Assembly (NCBI RefSeq): GCF_003073175.1
Contig: NZ_QBBX01000016.1
Span: 43,653 to 90,616, forward strand
DNA: 46,964 bases
Reading direction: 5' to 3'
Origin: Peribacillus acanthi
GTDB taxonomy: Bacteria; Bacillota; Bacilli; Bacillales; DSM-1321
Shown here: positions 24,378-34,472 of the stretch, piece after piece
Numbering within the stretch: the first letter of the stretch is position 1
How the letters are laid out: each line of letters begins with the position of its first letter
Translations under genes and position numbers: made by a program
Notes under the pieces: generated by a model
Seen by the model: the letters and a program-made list of their open reading frames with translations, nothing else
Database searches by the model: none
Told to the model about the DNA's origin: nothing

Positions 24378-24419
24378 AAAAGGTTATTACATATATCACG
24401 GAATGGAGTGATGAGCTCA

Positions 24420-25787
24420 ATGATTAAACGACGTCTAGAAGATGTTGCAAAAATGCTCGGAGTAAAACTGGAAAAACACCTGGATGTTGAAATCCATGGT
24501 GTCACAATTGATTCCCGTAAGGTTGAAACAGGAAATTTATTTGTGCCATTCCCTGGAGGAAATGTAGATGGACATCAATATGTAGAAAAGGCGATAGACT
24601 CGGGAGCGGCAGCTGCTCTATGGCATAAGGATGTTCCGAATCCTCCCCAGCATTTACCTATTCTATTAGTCGATGATACCTTACTAGCTTTGCAGCAATT
24701 ATCAAAGCAATATCTGCAAGAAGTTAAGCCGAAGGTTGTGGGTATTACAGGCAGCAATGGTAAAACGACAACGAAAGACATTACGGCTGCCTTACTTTCT
24801 ACACAATACCGTGTACACAAAACGAATGGGAACTTTAATAATCATATAGGGATGCCATTGACCATTCTATCCATGCCGACAGATGTTGAAGTCGTTGTGC
24901 TTGAAATGGGTATGAGTGGAAGAGGAGAAATTGAGCTATTATCTACCCTGGCCCAACCTGATCTTGCAATAATTACTAATATCGGGGAATCCCACCTATT
25001 GGATTTAGGCTCACGTGAGGGCATTGCAGAAGCAAAGTTGGAGATTGTTAAAGGTTTGAAGCAAGGTGGCACGCTTGTTTATCACGGTGATGAGGTACTC
25101 CTACATGAAAGACTATCTACACCAGGATTTAAAACACTCTCCTTTGGTTTAAAGGATGAAAATAATATGTATCCTTTATCAATTCAAACAAGAGAGGAAG
25201 ACACTTTATTTAAAACCAATTTATATGCCACTGATTTCATCCTGCCAGTTCTAGGTGCACATAATGTATTAAATGCTCTGGCAGCGATATTGGTAGCAAA
25301 AGAATTAGGCGTATCAGAAGAACACATCAAAGTAGGACTGCAATCTGTCAAGTTGACAAATATGCGCATGGAAATGCTGAGCGGAACAAATGGGGAGAAA
25401 GTCATTAACGATGCATACAATGCAAGCCCTTCCTCCATGAAAGCAGCCATGAACCTTGTAGGGGAAATTAACGGCTTTGAAAAGAAAATCCTCGTGCTAG
25501 GAGACATGTTAGAACTTGGTCCGGATGAAGAAACCTTCCATTATGACTTAGGAAAGCAAGTCCCAGATTCTGTAGACTTATTGTTTACATTTGGCCGACT
25601 AGGAAAATTTATTGCCGAAGGAGCAGAAAAAGTCCTGCCAAAACAGAGCATTTTATCTTTCGATGACAAGAAGGCTTTAATTCATGAACTTCAACACCAT
25701 GTGAATAAAGACGTTCTAGTATTAGTGAAGGCCTCAAGAGGGATGGAGCTTGAGGAAGTTGTTCATGCATTAATCGGAAAAAAATAA
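24420..25787 (+). CDS. murF: UDP-MurNAc-tripeptide--D-Ala-D-Ala ligase
   Basis: This 455-residue Mur ligase adds the D-Ala-D-Ala dipeptide to UDP-MurNAc-tripeptide, the last cytosolic step of the peptidoglycan precursor. It shows DSRKVETGNLFV near the N terminus, the ATP loop VGITGSNGKTTTKD (107-120), NHIGMPLT and VINDAYNASPSSM in the C-terminal domains. An earlier GTG/ATG (24408/24411) is in frame, but the ATG at 24420 follows ATGGAGTG at the best spacing and gives the usual MIKR start. Confidence 0.97.
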   Translation: MIKRRLEDVAKMLGVKLEKHLDVEIHGVTIDSRKVETGNLFVPFPGGNVDGHQYVEKAIDSGAAAALWHKDVPNPPQHLPILLVDDTLLALQQLSKQYLQEVKPKVVGITGSNGKTTTKDITAALLSTQYRVHKTNGNFNNHIGMPLTILSMPTDVEVVVLEMGMSGRGEIELLSTLAQPDLAIITNIGESHLLDLGSREGIAEAKLEIVKGLKQGGTLVYHGDEVLLHERLSTPGFKTLSFGLKDENNMYPLSIQTREEDTLFKTNLYATDFILPVLGAHNVLNALAAILVAKELGVSEEHIKVGLQSVKLTNMRMEMLSGTNGEKVINDAYNASPSSMKAAMNLVGEINGFEKKILVLGDMLELGPDEETFHYDLGKQVPDSVDLLFTFGRLGKFIAEGAEKVLPKQSILSFDDKKALIHELQHHVNKDVLVLVKASRGMELEEVVHALIGKK

Positions 25788-25795
25788 GAAAAGGT

Positions 25796-25838
25796 AAGCG
25801 GATAAATCACATTCTATTAGATTTATCCGCTTTTTATT
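25796..25838 (+). terminator. Terminator of murF
   Basis: AAGCGGATAAATC and GATTTATCCGCTT form a perfect 13-bp stem followed by TTTTATTT. Confidence 0.95.
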
Positions 25839-25976
25839 TCCATTGTACATATAGTATTAAATAGGTATTTATGCCTATTTATTCATAAAATTGTAAAAAC
25901 TCAATTGTGGTTTTGTTTTGCCTTCGAGATATACTTGTGGAAAATAACAGTCCAAGTGTTGATCTGGAGGTAAAGT

Positions 25977-27329
25977 ATGTCCATTAAATCACTATTCTTA
26001 AACAAAAGTGATAGTCACAGGGATCATTCAACTCAACCAAATATGGTTGCTCATCATCCCGGAATCGATTCAAACATCCACAAACACTATCATGAATTAA
26101 TGAAAAGTAAGGAGGCGCAGCAGTTTAAGTTTGTTGGTTTATCTAAAGAGGATTTGATAAATCAACTTAAGATGCGTCCTATTATTGAAGCCCATGCAGA
26201 ACAAATCGTGAATTCCTTTTATTCAAGATTATTAGAAATCCCTCATTTAACGACTATCATCCAAGAACATTCCACAGTTGAAAGATTAAAGCAAACATTG
26301 ACTCGCTATGTTTTAGATATGGTTTCTGGTGAAATTGGAGAACAATATATTATTGGAAGAAAAATGATAGGTAAGGTGCACAATAGGATTGGTCTATTCC
26401 CTGAATGGTATATTGGAGCCTATACCCTTCTTCAAAATGAAGTCCTTCAAGTATTGACTTCTTCCATTGACAGGAAGGAGGAAATCGCCCAGCTCTATTT
26501 ATCTTTCCAAAGGCTGTGCTCCTTTGACATGCAAATCGCTATCGAGACATATATAGAATCCTATACGGCTTCCATGTTAAAGCTAGGTGAAATTGAATCG
26601 ATACAGAATAACCTTAACGATTCTTCTGCCAGATTGGCAGCAAGTGCAGAGGAAACAACATCCTGTATTGAAAATAAAGAGGAATCAATTAAGCAGATGA
26701 TAGAGGAAATCGATTCTATTCAAGAGATTTCCCAAAACATGATTAAGCAAGTAGAAGCTGGAAAAGAAAATGTGGTGTCTTCCCTTACAAAAGTGGATGG
26801 TATTGTAGACCTCATTCATACCACTAAAAACATGACTTTGGAGTTGACGGAGTGTTCTGCACAAATTGGCCATGTGGTGAAGTCGATTCGAGGGATTTCT
26901 AATCAAACCAATATCCTTTCATTGAATGCGGCGATTGAAGCGGCTAGAGCTGGTGAACATGGACGTGGGTTCTCCATTGTTGCGCAAGAAGTCAGAAAGC
27001 TAGCTCGTCAAACGGAAAGTGCGCTTGATGATATTCAACAACAAATAGCCACTGTTCAAGCGACCATAGATAAATTTGATAAAAGTTTCCGGATTCTTGT
27101 AAGTGAAACTAGCGATTTTAGGGAAATGAACAGTCACATTATAGAAATTTTAGACCAATCTGTTGAAAGTGTGAAAGTAAATGACTCTAGAATAAGTCAA
27201 TTTGCCATTGCAGTAAGTAATTTTAATAAAACTTTCGAGGATATTACCTATGCTTCCTATGAAATTGCAAAGATGGCTGAAAGCCTTAGTCATCTGAATA
27301 TGGAATTGACGGATAAAATTAAAGCATAA
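25977..27329 (+). CDS. hemAT: Heme aerotaxis transducer HemAT
   Basis: This 450-residue soluble chemoreceptor has an N-terminal globin sensor domain (about 40-185) with the proximal heme histidine His135 in [17 protein letters not shown]. The C-terminal methyl-accepting signalling domain carries the CheA/CheW-binding hairpin tip [20 protein letters not shown] and [20 protein letters not shown]. There is no membrane helix or HAMP domain, as expected for HemAT. It senses oxygen and biases the flagellar motor. It is a single gene, located between murF and an esterase gene that are not part of chemotaxis. Confidence 0.93.
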   Translation: MSIKSLFLNKSDSHRDHSTQPNMVAHHPGIDSNIHKHYHELMKSKEAQQFKFVGLSKEDLINQLKMRPIIEAHAEQIVNSFYSRLLEIPHLTTIIQEHSTVERLKQTLTRYVLDMVSGEIGEQYIIGRKMIGKVHNRIGLFPEWYIGAYTLLQNEVLQVLTSSIDRKEEIAQLYLSFQRLCSFDMQIAIETYIESYTASMLKLGEIESIQNNLNDSSARLAASAEETTSCIENKEESIKQMIEEIDSIQEISQNMIKQVEAGKENVVSSLTKVDGIVDLIHTTKNMTLELTECSAQIGHVVKSIRGISNQTNILSLNAAIEAARAGEHGRGFSIVAQEVRKLARQTESALDDIQQQIATVQATIDKFDKSFRILVSETSDFREMNSHIIEILDQSVESVKVNDSRISQFAIAVSNFNKTFEDITYASYEIAKMAESLSHLNMELTDKIKA

Positions 27330-27381
27330 TTTATAGTCAGGCGGGGTATTAAGTTAAAAACTAAACAGAAACGGTGATACT

Positions 27382-28068
27382 ATGATCGGCTGTTTATGCA
27401 TTCATGGGTTTACTGGGTCTCCTTATGAGGTGGAACCTTTGGCCGAGTACCTTAGGGGAAACACAAATTGGAAGATCGTGGTGCCAACTTTACCGGGACA
27501 TGAAGAAGAAGGTTCATTACAGGGAATCTCTTATATAGAATGGATGCAGTGTGCAGAAAATGCTCTGCAAGAGTTGGTAAGGGATTGTGAAAAGGTATAT
27601 GTGATTGGATTTTCCATGGGAGGAATGATTGCATGCCACCTAGCTTCAAAATACCCGGTAGATAAGCTTGTATTGCTTAGTGCTGCTGCCAAATACATTC
27701 ATTTTAGACAATTGATTTTGGATATTGTGGATTTGGTAAAAGAAGCTGCGAAAGGGCAGCATCAACAAAATGAACTTTTCTTAAGGTATAAGAACAAAAT
27801 CCAAAAAACACCTTTAAGTGCGACCATCCAGTTCAGAACATTAGTTGCTAAAGTAATTCCCTTATTGGAAACTATATCCACACCGACTCTTATTGCGCAA
27901 GGCGGATTAGATGGTATTGTACCTCCCAAAAGTGCGGATTTTATCTATCAACACTTGTCATCCCAAGATAAGAAAATGATTCATGTGAAAAATGCCAAAC
28001 ATTTAATTTGCCATTGTGATGAAAATGAAAAGCTTTTTAAGAAAATACATTCCTTTTTAAGCAGTTAA
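27382..28068 (+). CDS. Carboxylesterase / alpha-beta hydrolase (Est30-like)
   Basis: This 228-residue hydrolase resembles the small Bacillus carboxylesterases. It has the oxyanion segment IHGFTGSPYEVEPLA, the nucleophile elbow GFSMGG, the acid Asp in GGLDGIVPP and the catalytic His in AKHLICH, so the triad is complete. There is no signal peptide; it is cytosolic. It acts on short acyl esters in relatives, but the physiological substrate is unknown. It lies 52 bases after hemAT on the same strand and may be cotranscribed. Confidence 0.88.
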   Translation: MIGCLCIHGFTGSPYEVEPLAEYLRGNTNWKIVVPTLPGHEEEGSLQGISYIEWMQCAENALQELVRDCEKVYVIGFSMGGMIACHLASKYPVDKLVLLSAAAKYIHFRQLILDIVDLVKEAAKGQHQQNELFLRYKNKIQKTPLSATIQFRTLVAKVIPLLETISTPTLIAQGGLDGIVPPKSADFIYQHLSSQDKKMIHVKNAKHLICHCDENEKLFKKIHSFLSS

Positions 28069-28166
28069 CCTCCTTAACTATCTTGCATAAAGAACATCCA
28101 CGTGTTAATATTAGCTTTAATGCAACTTTAGGTTTGCATGAACGTCATGTGCAACCTTCGACTTTC

Positions 28167-28200
28167 AGGACAATATTTTTATTGTCCTTCTTGTTATTTT
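28167..28200 (+). terminator. Terminator behind the esterase gene
   Basis: AGGACAATA and TATTGTCCT form a 9-bp stem with a TTTT loop, followed by TCTTGTTATTTT. Confidence 0.75.
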
Positions 28201-28681
28201 AAAGTTGTTTTCATTTATCTTTTGAAAGAGATTTCTTTTCGATCCTTACGATATGAGGATGAAATTTTTTACTTTATAAAATAGGCCATGCGAATTTTCA
28301 GCTGGCAACGGTGTTCTTTGTAATTGAAAAAGATGCGACCATAGAGATATAAGTTTACTCGATACATGTTATCGTAATTAAGATATAGAAGGAAATGGAC
28401 CTTCTATTATGGTCCCATACTCCGTGTCATGTTGGCCTGTTTTGTGTATGAAAAAGATTGGACTTAAGTCAAAGACAGGAAAAATTGTCCTTACTTAACC
28501 TTCTCTCCTGTAGGATAAGCTATATAGTAGGTTCATTGGCTTCTGTGCTAAAGTAAATTCATTGGCTAGACAGCTGAAAACCTCCATATACTCCCTTCGG
28601 TTATATCATTTCAAATTGGTGATAATGAGAAAACTTTTTCTAAAGATATACACAATTCAAAGAAAAAAGGAGTTAGGAATT
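28201..28681 (+). other. Long non-coding region upstream of cshA
   Basis: About 480 bases hold no credible ORF. Visible features: alternative short hairpins around 28388-28414 (AGAAGG/CCTTCT versus GGACC/GGTCC, mutually exclusive), a 10-base direct repeat TTCATTGGCT at 28532-28541 and 28558-28567, and possible weak promoters. It may contain a long cshA 5' leader, as cold-inducible helicase genes often have. I cannot assign a known RNA. Confidence 0.4.
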
Positions 28682-30166
28682 TTGACATTATTTAGCGAAT
28701 TAGGATTACAGAAGTCCACATTAAAATCAATAGAAAGAATGGGTTTTGAAGAGGCTACACCGATTCAAGCTCAAACTATTCCAGTAGCTTTACAAGGTAA
28801 AGATTTAATTGGACAAGCACAAACAGGAACTGGAAAAACAGCTGCTTTTGGGATTCCGTTATTAGAGAAAATTGACATTAAAGCAGAACATGTTCAAGGG
28901 ATTGTTATTGCCCCTACTCGTGAGCTTGCTATTCAAGTTTCAGAAGAATTATATAAATTAGGTTATGGTAAAAAAGTGAGTGTTCTTGCGGTATATGGTG
29001 GTCAAGATATCGACCGTCAGATTAGAGCGCTTAAGAAGAAGCCTCACATTATCGTTGGTACTCCAGGTCGTTTATTAGACCATATTAAACGTAAAACTCT
29101 TCGTCTTGGCGATGTTCAGACAGTTGTATTGGACGAAGCGGATGAAATGCTGAATATGGGCTTCATTGAGGATATTGAATCCATTCTTTCAGAGGTTCCG
29201 GAAGATCATCAAACATTGCTATTCTCTGCGACAATGCCTGATCCAATCAGAAAAATCGCTGAGAAATTCATGAATGATCCTCATCTTGTAAAAGTAAAAG
29301 CAAAAGAAATGACTGTAGATCGAATCCAACAGTATTATCTTGAAGTAAAAGAAGGAGAGAAGTTCGATGCACTTACTCGCCTACTTGACATTCAAACGCC
29401 AGAATTGGCAATTATTTTCGGTCGTACGAAAAGACGTGTAGATGAACTATCTTCTGCATTGACATTACGTGGATATACAGCAGAAGGAATTCATGGTGAT
29501 CTTAGCCAAGCAAAACGTCTTTCTGTTTTGAAAAAGTTCAAAGAAGGCAGTATCGATGTTCTTGTAGCGACTGACGTGGCTGCTCGTGGTCTTGATATTT
29601 CAGGTGTTACACACGTATACAACTTCGATATCCCACAAGATGCAGAGAGCTACGTTCACCGTATTGGTAGAACAGGCCGTGCAGGTAAAACTGGAGTTGC
29701 AATCTCGTTTGTTACGTATAGAGAAAGATCTCAACTATATGTTATTGAGAGAACAACGAATAAACGTATGGAGCTTTTAAAAACTCCTACTTTGTCAGAA
29801 GCTTTAGAAGGACAACAAAAAGCTGTAACGGATAAAATTATCCAAACGATTGAAAGTGAAGATCTATCTGTATACTTGCCAAACGCTAAAGATCTTCTTT
29901 CTAGATATAGCGCAGAAGAACTTGTAGCAAGTGTATTGAAAATCATGACCAAAGAGCCGGATGCAACTCCTATCAAATTAACTGAAGAAGCTCCGATTCG
30001 TTCAAAACGCGAAAGAAAGCCATTCTCTAACAGAGGAAATAACCGAGGTTCTGGTGATAGAGGCCGTAGAGACTTTGGTGGCAAGAAACGCACAGGCAGC
30101 GGTGACCGTGATCGTAAATCAAATGGATATGGTCGTTCACGTAAAGAAAAATCAAACAATCAATAA
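28682..30166 (+). CDS. cshA: DEAD-box RNA helicase CshA
   Basis: This 494-residue ATP-dependent RNA helicase has the Q motif [13 protein letters not shown], motif I AQTGTGKT, motif II DEAD, motif III SAT and motif [16 protein letters not shown] basic Arg/Gly-rich tail (about 440-494, with [18 protein letters not shown]) binds RNA. In Bacillus CshA works in RNA decay and ribosome assembly and helps in the cold. The frame extends up to 28562, but the TTG at 28682 follows AAAAAAGGAG and gives the family start [10 protein letters not shown]. It is followed by a strong terminator. Confidence 0.96.
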   Translation: MTLFSELGLQKSTLKSIERMGFEEATPIQAQTIPVALQGKDLIGQAQTGTGKTAAFGIPLLEKIDIKAEHVQGIVIAPTRELAIQVSEELYKLGYGKKVSVLAVYGGQDIDRQIRALKKKPHIIVGTPGRLLDHIKRKTLRLGDVQTVVLDEADEMLNMGFIEDIESILSEVPEDHQTLLFSATMPDPIRKIAEKFMNDPHLVKVKAKEMTVDRIQQYYLEVKEGEKFDALTRLLDIQTPELAIIFGRTKRRVDELSSALTLRGYTAEGIHGDLSQAKRLSVLKKFKEGSIDVLVATDVAARGLDISGVTHVYNFDIPQDAESYVHRIGRTGRAGKTGVAISFVTYRERSQLYVIERTTNKRMELLKTPTLSEALEGQQKAVTDKIIQTIESEDLSVYLPNAKDLLSRYSAEELVASVLKIMTKEPDATPIKLTEEAPIRSKRERKPFSNRGNNRGSGDRGRRDFGGKKRTGSGDRDRKSNGYGRSRKEKSNNQ

Positions 30167-30174
30167 GAATAAAG

Positions 30175-30206
30175 TAACCCGACTTCCTTGGAAGTCGGGT
30201 TTTTTG
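30175..30206 (+). terminator. Terminator of cshA
   Basis: AACCCGACTTCC and GGAAGTCGGGTT form a 12-bp stem followed by TTTT. Confidence 0.95.
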
Positions 30207-30428
30207 TACTTTTATGAATGGGTAGTTGGTTAGTGAAAGTAAGTCGACCTTGGTCTAATGACACTTACCAAGCTCTCATATATTAGCATCAAGAGGGGTA
30301 ACAATGGGTACTGGTTTTAGGATGAATAAAGATTAGAGCGTATATGGTCGTAATGGGCAATTTCTTTATGCCACATCTTCTTATCTTCCTTTGTCTATAC
30401 TATGAAAAAATAGTTTGAGGTGTCTGAA

Positions 30429-31400
30429 GTGACAATATTTCGATTAGGATACGTGGCAATGAGTGTCCACGTTCAAAATGCTTCTCCTTCCAAGACTATG
30501 ACATATAGTCAATTTTCTAAAATCAAAGATAAAGAAGCTGCAATCCATAAGCTAGAAAGAATTGCAAAGACCAATTTACACAATTGCTTACGTTTGCTGA
30601 GACATAATCTTGCTCACGATATTACTTTTTTTCGGTTTAGTTCAAGGCTAGTACCCCTTGCTAATCATCCAGATTTGCCGGATTGGGATTATTTAAAGCC
30701 GTTAAAAAGTGAATTGCTTGCTATCAAGGAATTCCTTCAAAATCAAAGTGAAATGAGAGTGGATTTCCATCCGGATCATTTTGTCCTACTTAATGGAACA
30801 GATAAAGATATTCTGAACACATCTCTTCGAACTTTAAGGATGCATTATAGTTTATTGAAAGGTATGGGGATTGACACAAAACATCGTTGTGTCATGCATG
30901 TAGGGGGTGCTTACGAGGACAAGGAAAAAGCTCTTGAACAATTTATCTTAAATTGGGGATTGGTACCCACTAAGATTCAAGAAATGATCATGCTGGAAAA
31001 CGATGACACTACTTTTTCGTTAAATGAAACATTATATCTTTGCGAAAAGTTAGGAGTGCCTCTTGTTTTTGATTATCATCACCATTTAGCAAACAAAGGA
31101 GAAGGGGAACAATGGGAGTCCCAGTGGGAACGCATAGTAGATACATGGAAATCATCTAACCTTCCTCTCAAGATGCATATTTCCAGTCCAAAAACTGAAA
31201 AAGATTTCTTGGCACATGCTGATTATGTTGATGTAGATATGTTCTGGAGATTTGTAGAGGAAGTGAATGGGACTGTGCCACAAATAGATTGTATGATTGA
31301 GGCGAAACAAAAGGACGATGCATTATTTCGGTTGATGGAGGAATTAATTGCGAAAAAAGGGATTAAAAAAATTAATGACAGCAGTTTTACCTTAAATTAA
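30429..31400 (+). CDS. uvsE: UV DNA damage endonuclease
   Basis: This 323-residue TIM-barrel enzyme of the UVDE family nicks DNA 5' to UV photoproducts and starts an alternative repair pathway. It has RLGYVAMS near the N terminus, FFRFSSRLVPLANHPD, DFHPDHFVLLN, MHVGGAYEDKEKAL, LENDDTTFSLNETL and FDYHHHLAN, which together supply the metal-binding His/Glu/Asp residues. GTG at 30420 is in frame, but the GTG at 30429 sits 7 bases after GAGGTG and gives the expected start. UvsE is typical of spore-formers (YwjD in B. subtilis). It is inserted here between cshA and ydbS. Confidence 0.93.
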   Translation: MTIFRLGYVAMSVHVQNASPSKTMTYSQFSKIKDKEAAIHKLERIAKTNLHNCLRLLRHNLAHDITFFRFSSRLVPLANHPDLPDWDYLKPLKSELLAIKEFLQNQSEMRVDFHPDHFVLLNGTDKDILNTSLRTLRMHYSLLKGMGIDTKHRCVMHVGGAYEDKEKALEQFILNWGLVPTKIQEMIMLENDDTTFSLNETLYLCEKLGVPLVFDYHHHLANKGEGEQWESQWERIVDTWKSSNLPLKMHISSPKTEKDFLAHADYVDVDMFWRFVEEVNGTVPQIDCMIEAKQKDDALFRLMEELIAKKGIKKINDSSFTLN

Positions 31401-31503
31401 TTGATGAAAAAGCCATTTTGTTATCTTTTTCACTTCACCATAAATATGAAGTAGTATGATACTATTTACATATATAGGGTGATTGGAAAAAGGAGGGGCT
31501 TTT

Positions 31504-31980
31504 TTGCAGCAGCAGATGAATACAATTTCACAAAAAGCGATAAAGGTATGGAGACTTTCAGGGTTTTTATATTCGTTAATTGGTATTGCCTTTGCAATTG
31601 GACTTACTGCATTAACCATATTCATGGATTGGCCAAATTGGATAATTGGGGTTTATTGGCTATTGGCGATTTTGGACTCGATATTCCTAGCGGTAATCTT
31701 GCCGTCCTTACGTTGGAAGTGGTGGAGATATGAAGTCAGAGAAGGGGAAATTGACATTCAGAAGGGAATTTTCGTTGTAAAAAAGACGTTATTTCCTATG
31801 AATAGGGTTCAGCATGTAGATACTAAACAAGGGCCTATTTATAGAAAATATGGGTTATCTACTGTCATTATTTCAACAGCTGCAACTATTCACGAAATCC
31901 CTGCTATAGAAAGCCATGAGGCTGATGAATTACGAAGAAAGATTTCGAGCCTTGCAAGTGTAGGTGAAGATGATGTCTAA
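31504..31980 (+). CDS. ydbS: PH-domain membrane protein YdbS
   Basis: This 158-residue protein has two membrane helices (about 18-58) and one bacterial PH-like (DUF304) domain with RYEVREGEIDIQKGIFVVKKTLFPMNRVQHVDTKQGPIYRKYG (segments). In B. subtilis YdbS works with YdbT and helps resist an antimicrobial peptide. The frame extends to 31483; the TTG at 31504 follows AAAAGGAGGGG at normal spacing, with ATG 31516 as a further alternative. Its stop overlaps the start region of ydbT. Confidence 0.88.
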   Translation: MQQQMNTISQKAIKVWRLSGFLYSLIGIAFAIGLTALTIFMDWPNWIIGVYWLLAILDSIFLAVILPSLRWKWWRYEVREGEIDIQKGIFVVKKTLFPMNRVQHVDTKQGPIYRKYGLSTVIISTAATIHEIPAIESHEADELRRKISSLASVGEDDV

Positions 31981-33457
31981 TTCAAAAAAGAGGTTACATA
32001 AGGTAGCCATCGTCTCTAATGCTTTAAAAACTTTAAAAGAAGCCATTATTCCATTCATAGTATTATTCGTATTCGGTGGGGATAAAGGATCAAAATGGGA
32101 AAGTATCGAGTTATACATCATTTTAGGGGTAGGCTTGCTAATCCTGATTTATGGTTTAATATCGTGGTGGCGTTTTACCTACGAATTGACAGATTATGAA
32201 CTACGAATAGAACAAGGTGTATTTGTAAGGAATAAACGGTATATCCGTTTTGAAAGAATCCAAAGTGTTGATTTATCAGAAGGAATACTTCAGCAATTGT
32301 TTGGTTTGGTAAAGGTCAAAATTGAAACCGCCGGAACATCAGGACTACAAGCTGAAGCTGTACTAACCGCTATTACTAAACAAGAAGCTTCTAAGATTGA
32401 AACCGCCATTAGAGACTCGAAACGAAGTTCTAAAGATTTGCTTATTGAGGAAGATGGTCATGAACAAATGGGGGAGATTAGCACCCCTCTTTCTAAGTTT
32501 CAACTTAGCTTTAAGGAATTATTTATAATGGGAATCACTTCTGGAGGAGCTGGTGTCGTATTTTCCGGGGCAATGGCTTTTTTTTCACAATTCGAAGAAT
32601 ACATCCCATATGAAAAGGTCTTTAAAGGCTTCGAAAAATTCATTGCATCTGGAGTTATGGTAATTACGGTGCTTGTATTAATCGGCCTTATTATTGCCTA
32701 TATTGTTGCAACCGCAGGTATTGTGTTAAAATACGCTTTCTTTACCGTTGTGAAGAAAGAAGATGAGTTGATTATTACAAGAGGTCTGCTCGAAAGAAGG
32801 CAAATCACCATTCCATTGAAAAAAATTCAGGCCATACGCATTGTTGAAAACTTGGTCAGACAACCATTAGGATATGCTACTGTTTATTTGGAGAATGCGG
32901 CTGGTTCTGTCATGGATCAAGAGGCATCTAAAGTCATGATTTTCCCATTAGTTAAAAAAAATCGGATACAAGGACTTTTGCAAGAATTTGTACCTACATA
33001 TCAGTACCCAAATAATATTTTGCCTGTTCCGAAACGCTCAGTTACCAACTACTTATTCCAACAATGGGTGTTCTGGATTCCGGTATGTATAGCTATCATA
33101 ATTTTCTTCCGTCCTTGGGGATTTCTTTCCTTATTCCTCTTACCTATTAGTGGAGTCTGGGCTTTCATAAATTATCGGACCGCAGGATGGTTTGTCGGAA
33201 ATCAGCAGTTATCCCTCAGGTATCGAACTATTTCAAAACATACGTTTTTAGTGTTGAAGAATAGAATACAGTCCATTGAAAACAAAGGAAGCTGGTTTCA
33301 GAAACGTAGGCAACTGTCTACTCTAAGTGCATTCATTAAGCTTGGGATTGGTCCGGGTACAGGGAAGGTTGTTCATATGGACGAACAGGATGCGGATATC
33401 ATCAAAGCTTGGTACCTGCCTGGCCGTATCGACCAAAGAAACGAAATGGATGTCTAA
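31973..33457 (+). CDS. ydbT: PH-domain membrane protein YdbT
   Basis: This 494-residue membrane protein has three DUF304 (bacterial PH-like) domains, with repeated signatures such as YELRIEQGVFVRNKRYIRFERIQSVDL, ITRGLLERRQITIPLKKIQAI and LRYRTISKHTFLVLKNRIQSIE, separated by paired membrane helices. It forms a pair with YdbS, which it overlaps. ATG codons at 31970 and 31973 are both in frame; the second is better spaced from AGGTG. The 3' end overlaps the convergent rhomboid gene by 56 bases. Confidence 0.88.
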   Translation: MSNSKKRLHKVAIVSNALKTLKEAIIPFIVLFVFGGDKGSKWESIELYIILGVGLLILIYGLISWWRFTYELTDYELRIEQGVFVRNKRYIRFERIQSVDLSEGILQQLFGLVKVKIETAGTSGLQAEAVLTAITKQEASKIETAIRDSKRSSKDLLIEEDGHEQMGEISTPLSKFQLSFKELFIMGITSGGAGVVFSGAMAFFSQFEEYIPYEKVFKGFEKFIASGVMVITVLVLIGLIIAYIVATAGIVLKYAFFTVVKKEDELIITRGLLERRQITIPLKKIQAIRIVENLVRQPLGYATVYLENAAGSVMDQEASKVMIFPLVKKNRIQGLLQEFVPTYQYPNNILPVPKRSVTNYLFQQWVFWIPVCIAIIIFFRPWGFLSLFLLPISGVWAFINYRTAGWFVGNQQLSLRYRTISKHTFLVLKNRIQSIENKGSWFQKRRQLSTLSAFIKLGIGPGTGKVVHMDEQDADIIKAWYLPGRIDQRNEMDV

Positions 33458-34031
33458 AAAAGAATGGCGCCATGAAAAAGCCTGCCATCAATCCTCCAAG
33501 GTGGCTTACTAAATTGATGTTTGGTTGGAAGGTACTCATTAGAACACCAACAACCGTCAACACAATGATTCTTTGCGAATCTTGTTTGGTCAAGTGGCTT
33601 TTTTGAAATAGAACTAAATATAGATAAAAACCTAGTAGTCCATAAATAGCTCCACTAGCACCACTATGCGTATAAGTAAGAGGGTATATGAAGTATGTGG
33701 CTAAATTCCCCGCTATTCCACACAAAACATAAAATAGCAACACATTGAAAGAACCTAATGATTTTTCCACGTAAGGGCCAAATAGTACGGTGGAAAAACA
33801 ATTGAACAATAGATGAGAAAAAGAATTGTGTAAAATAACTGGAGTTAATAATCTCCAGTAATCACCTTGGGAAATCCAAAGGTTTACGCCTGCTAACGAT
33901 TCAAATATGGTTCTGTTTGGAAAAAGCGGAATGGCTGTACTTAAAAAAACCATTATATTAAGAGCAATTATGAACGAAAAAATAGGATAAGATCTTACAA
34001 ATTGTTGAAGGCTTTCTGTTCTTAGTAACAT
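33402..34031 (-). CDS. Rhomboid-family intramembrane serine protease
   Basis: This 209-residue protein has about six membrane helices. The catalytic dyad is visible: Ser126 in SGASGAIYG and His177 in SHLGGLMAG, plus [13 protein letters not shown] (His73 and Asn77 region) that lines the active site. It cleaves membrane helices; its substrate is unknown. It corresponds in position to ydcA of B. subtilis, between ydbT and acpS and on the opposite strand. The C-terminal 18 codons overlap the end of ydbT. Confidence 0.92.
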   Translation of the reverse strand: MLLRTESLQQFVRSYPIFSFIIALNIMVFLSTAIPLFPNRTIFESLAGVNLWISQGDYWRLLTPVILHNSFSHLLFNCFSTVLFGPYVEKSLGSFNVLLFYVLCGIAGNLATYFIYPLTYTHSGASGAIYGLLGFYLYLVLFQKSHLTKQDSQRIIVLTVVGVLMSTFQPNINLVSHLGGLMAGFFMAPFFFRHPFRFFGRYGQAGTKL

Positions 34032-34121
34032 TATTTACACACCTCAAGTAGGGGATTCGTATTAAACGGTTTGTCCATTATATTTATGTTTATACCTTTT
34101 AAAATAGAAGAAGGTGGTTCG

Positions 34122-34472
34122 ATGATAGTTGGTATTGGTCTTGATATTGTGGAAATCGATAGGATTCGAAATCTTTCTGAGAGACAACCTCGTTTTGTAG
34201 ATCGTATTCTTACAACGAAAGAAAAGGAAAAATACGAAAATTTAAAGGGAGGAAGGAAGACGGAATTTTTAGCAGGAAGGTTTGCTGCGAAGGAAGCATT
34301 TTCAAAAGCTATAGGTACTGGAATTGGAAAGGATTTGCAATTTATTGACATGGAAATACTTTCAGATGAACGAGGGAAACCATTTTTTTCAAAGCCTGAA
34401 AAAAATAAAGTTCACTTGTCTATCACTCACAGTCAACAGTATGCTGCGGCTCAGGTCATTATTGAACGATAG
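34122..34472 (+). CDS. acpS: Holo-[acyl-carrier-protein] synthase
   Basis: This 116-residue phosphopantetheinyl transferase activates acyl carrier protein for fatty acid synthesis. It shows [15 protein letters not shown] with the metal-binding Asp8 and [20 protein letters not shown] with the catalytic Glu, and the C-terminal [15 protein letters not shown]. The length is typical. ATG at 34122 follows GAAGGTGG; the frame's earlier ATG (34071) has no ribosome binding site. It is divergent from the rhomboid gene, as in B. subtilis. Confidence 0.97.
   Translation: MIVGIGLDIVEIDRIRNLSERQPRFVDRILTTKEKEKYENLKGGRKTEFLAGRFAAKEAFSKAIGTGIGKDLQFIDMEILSDERGKPFFSKPEKNKVHLSITHSQQYAAAQVIIER

Noticed and set aside
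25900-25945. Possible sigma-D promoter before hemAT
   Set aside because: A TAAA box and a GCC...GATAT-like stretch exist but the second is interrupted (GCCTTCGAGATAT), so it does not fit the consensus.
27342-27354. GGGTAT-like box before the esterase gene as sigma-B promoter
   Set aside because: The upstream hexamer at the right distance (about AATTTA) is a poor match to GTTTAA.
28532-28567. Direct repeat TTCATTGGCT as a CRISPR or att remnant
   Set aside because: Only two copies of 10 bases with no integrase, cas gene or further copies nearby.
28562-28681. 40-codon N-terminal extension of CshA
   Set aside because: No ribosome binding site upstream, and the TTG at 28682 gives the family's normal start behind a strong site.
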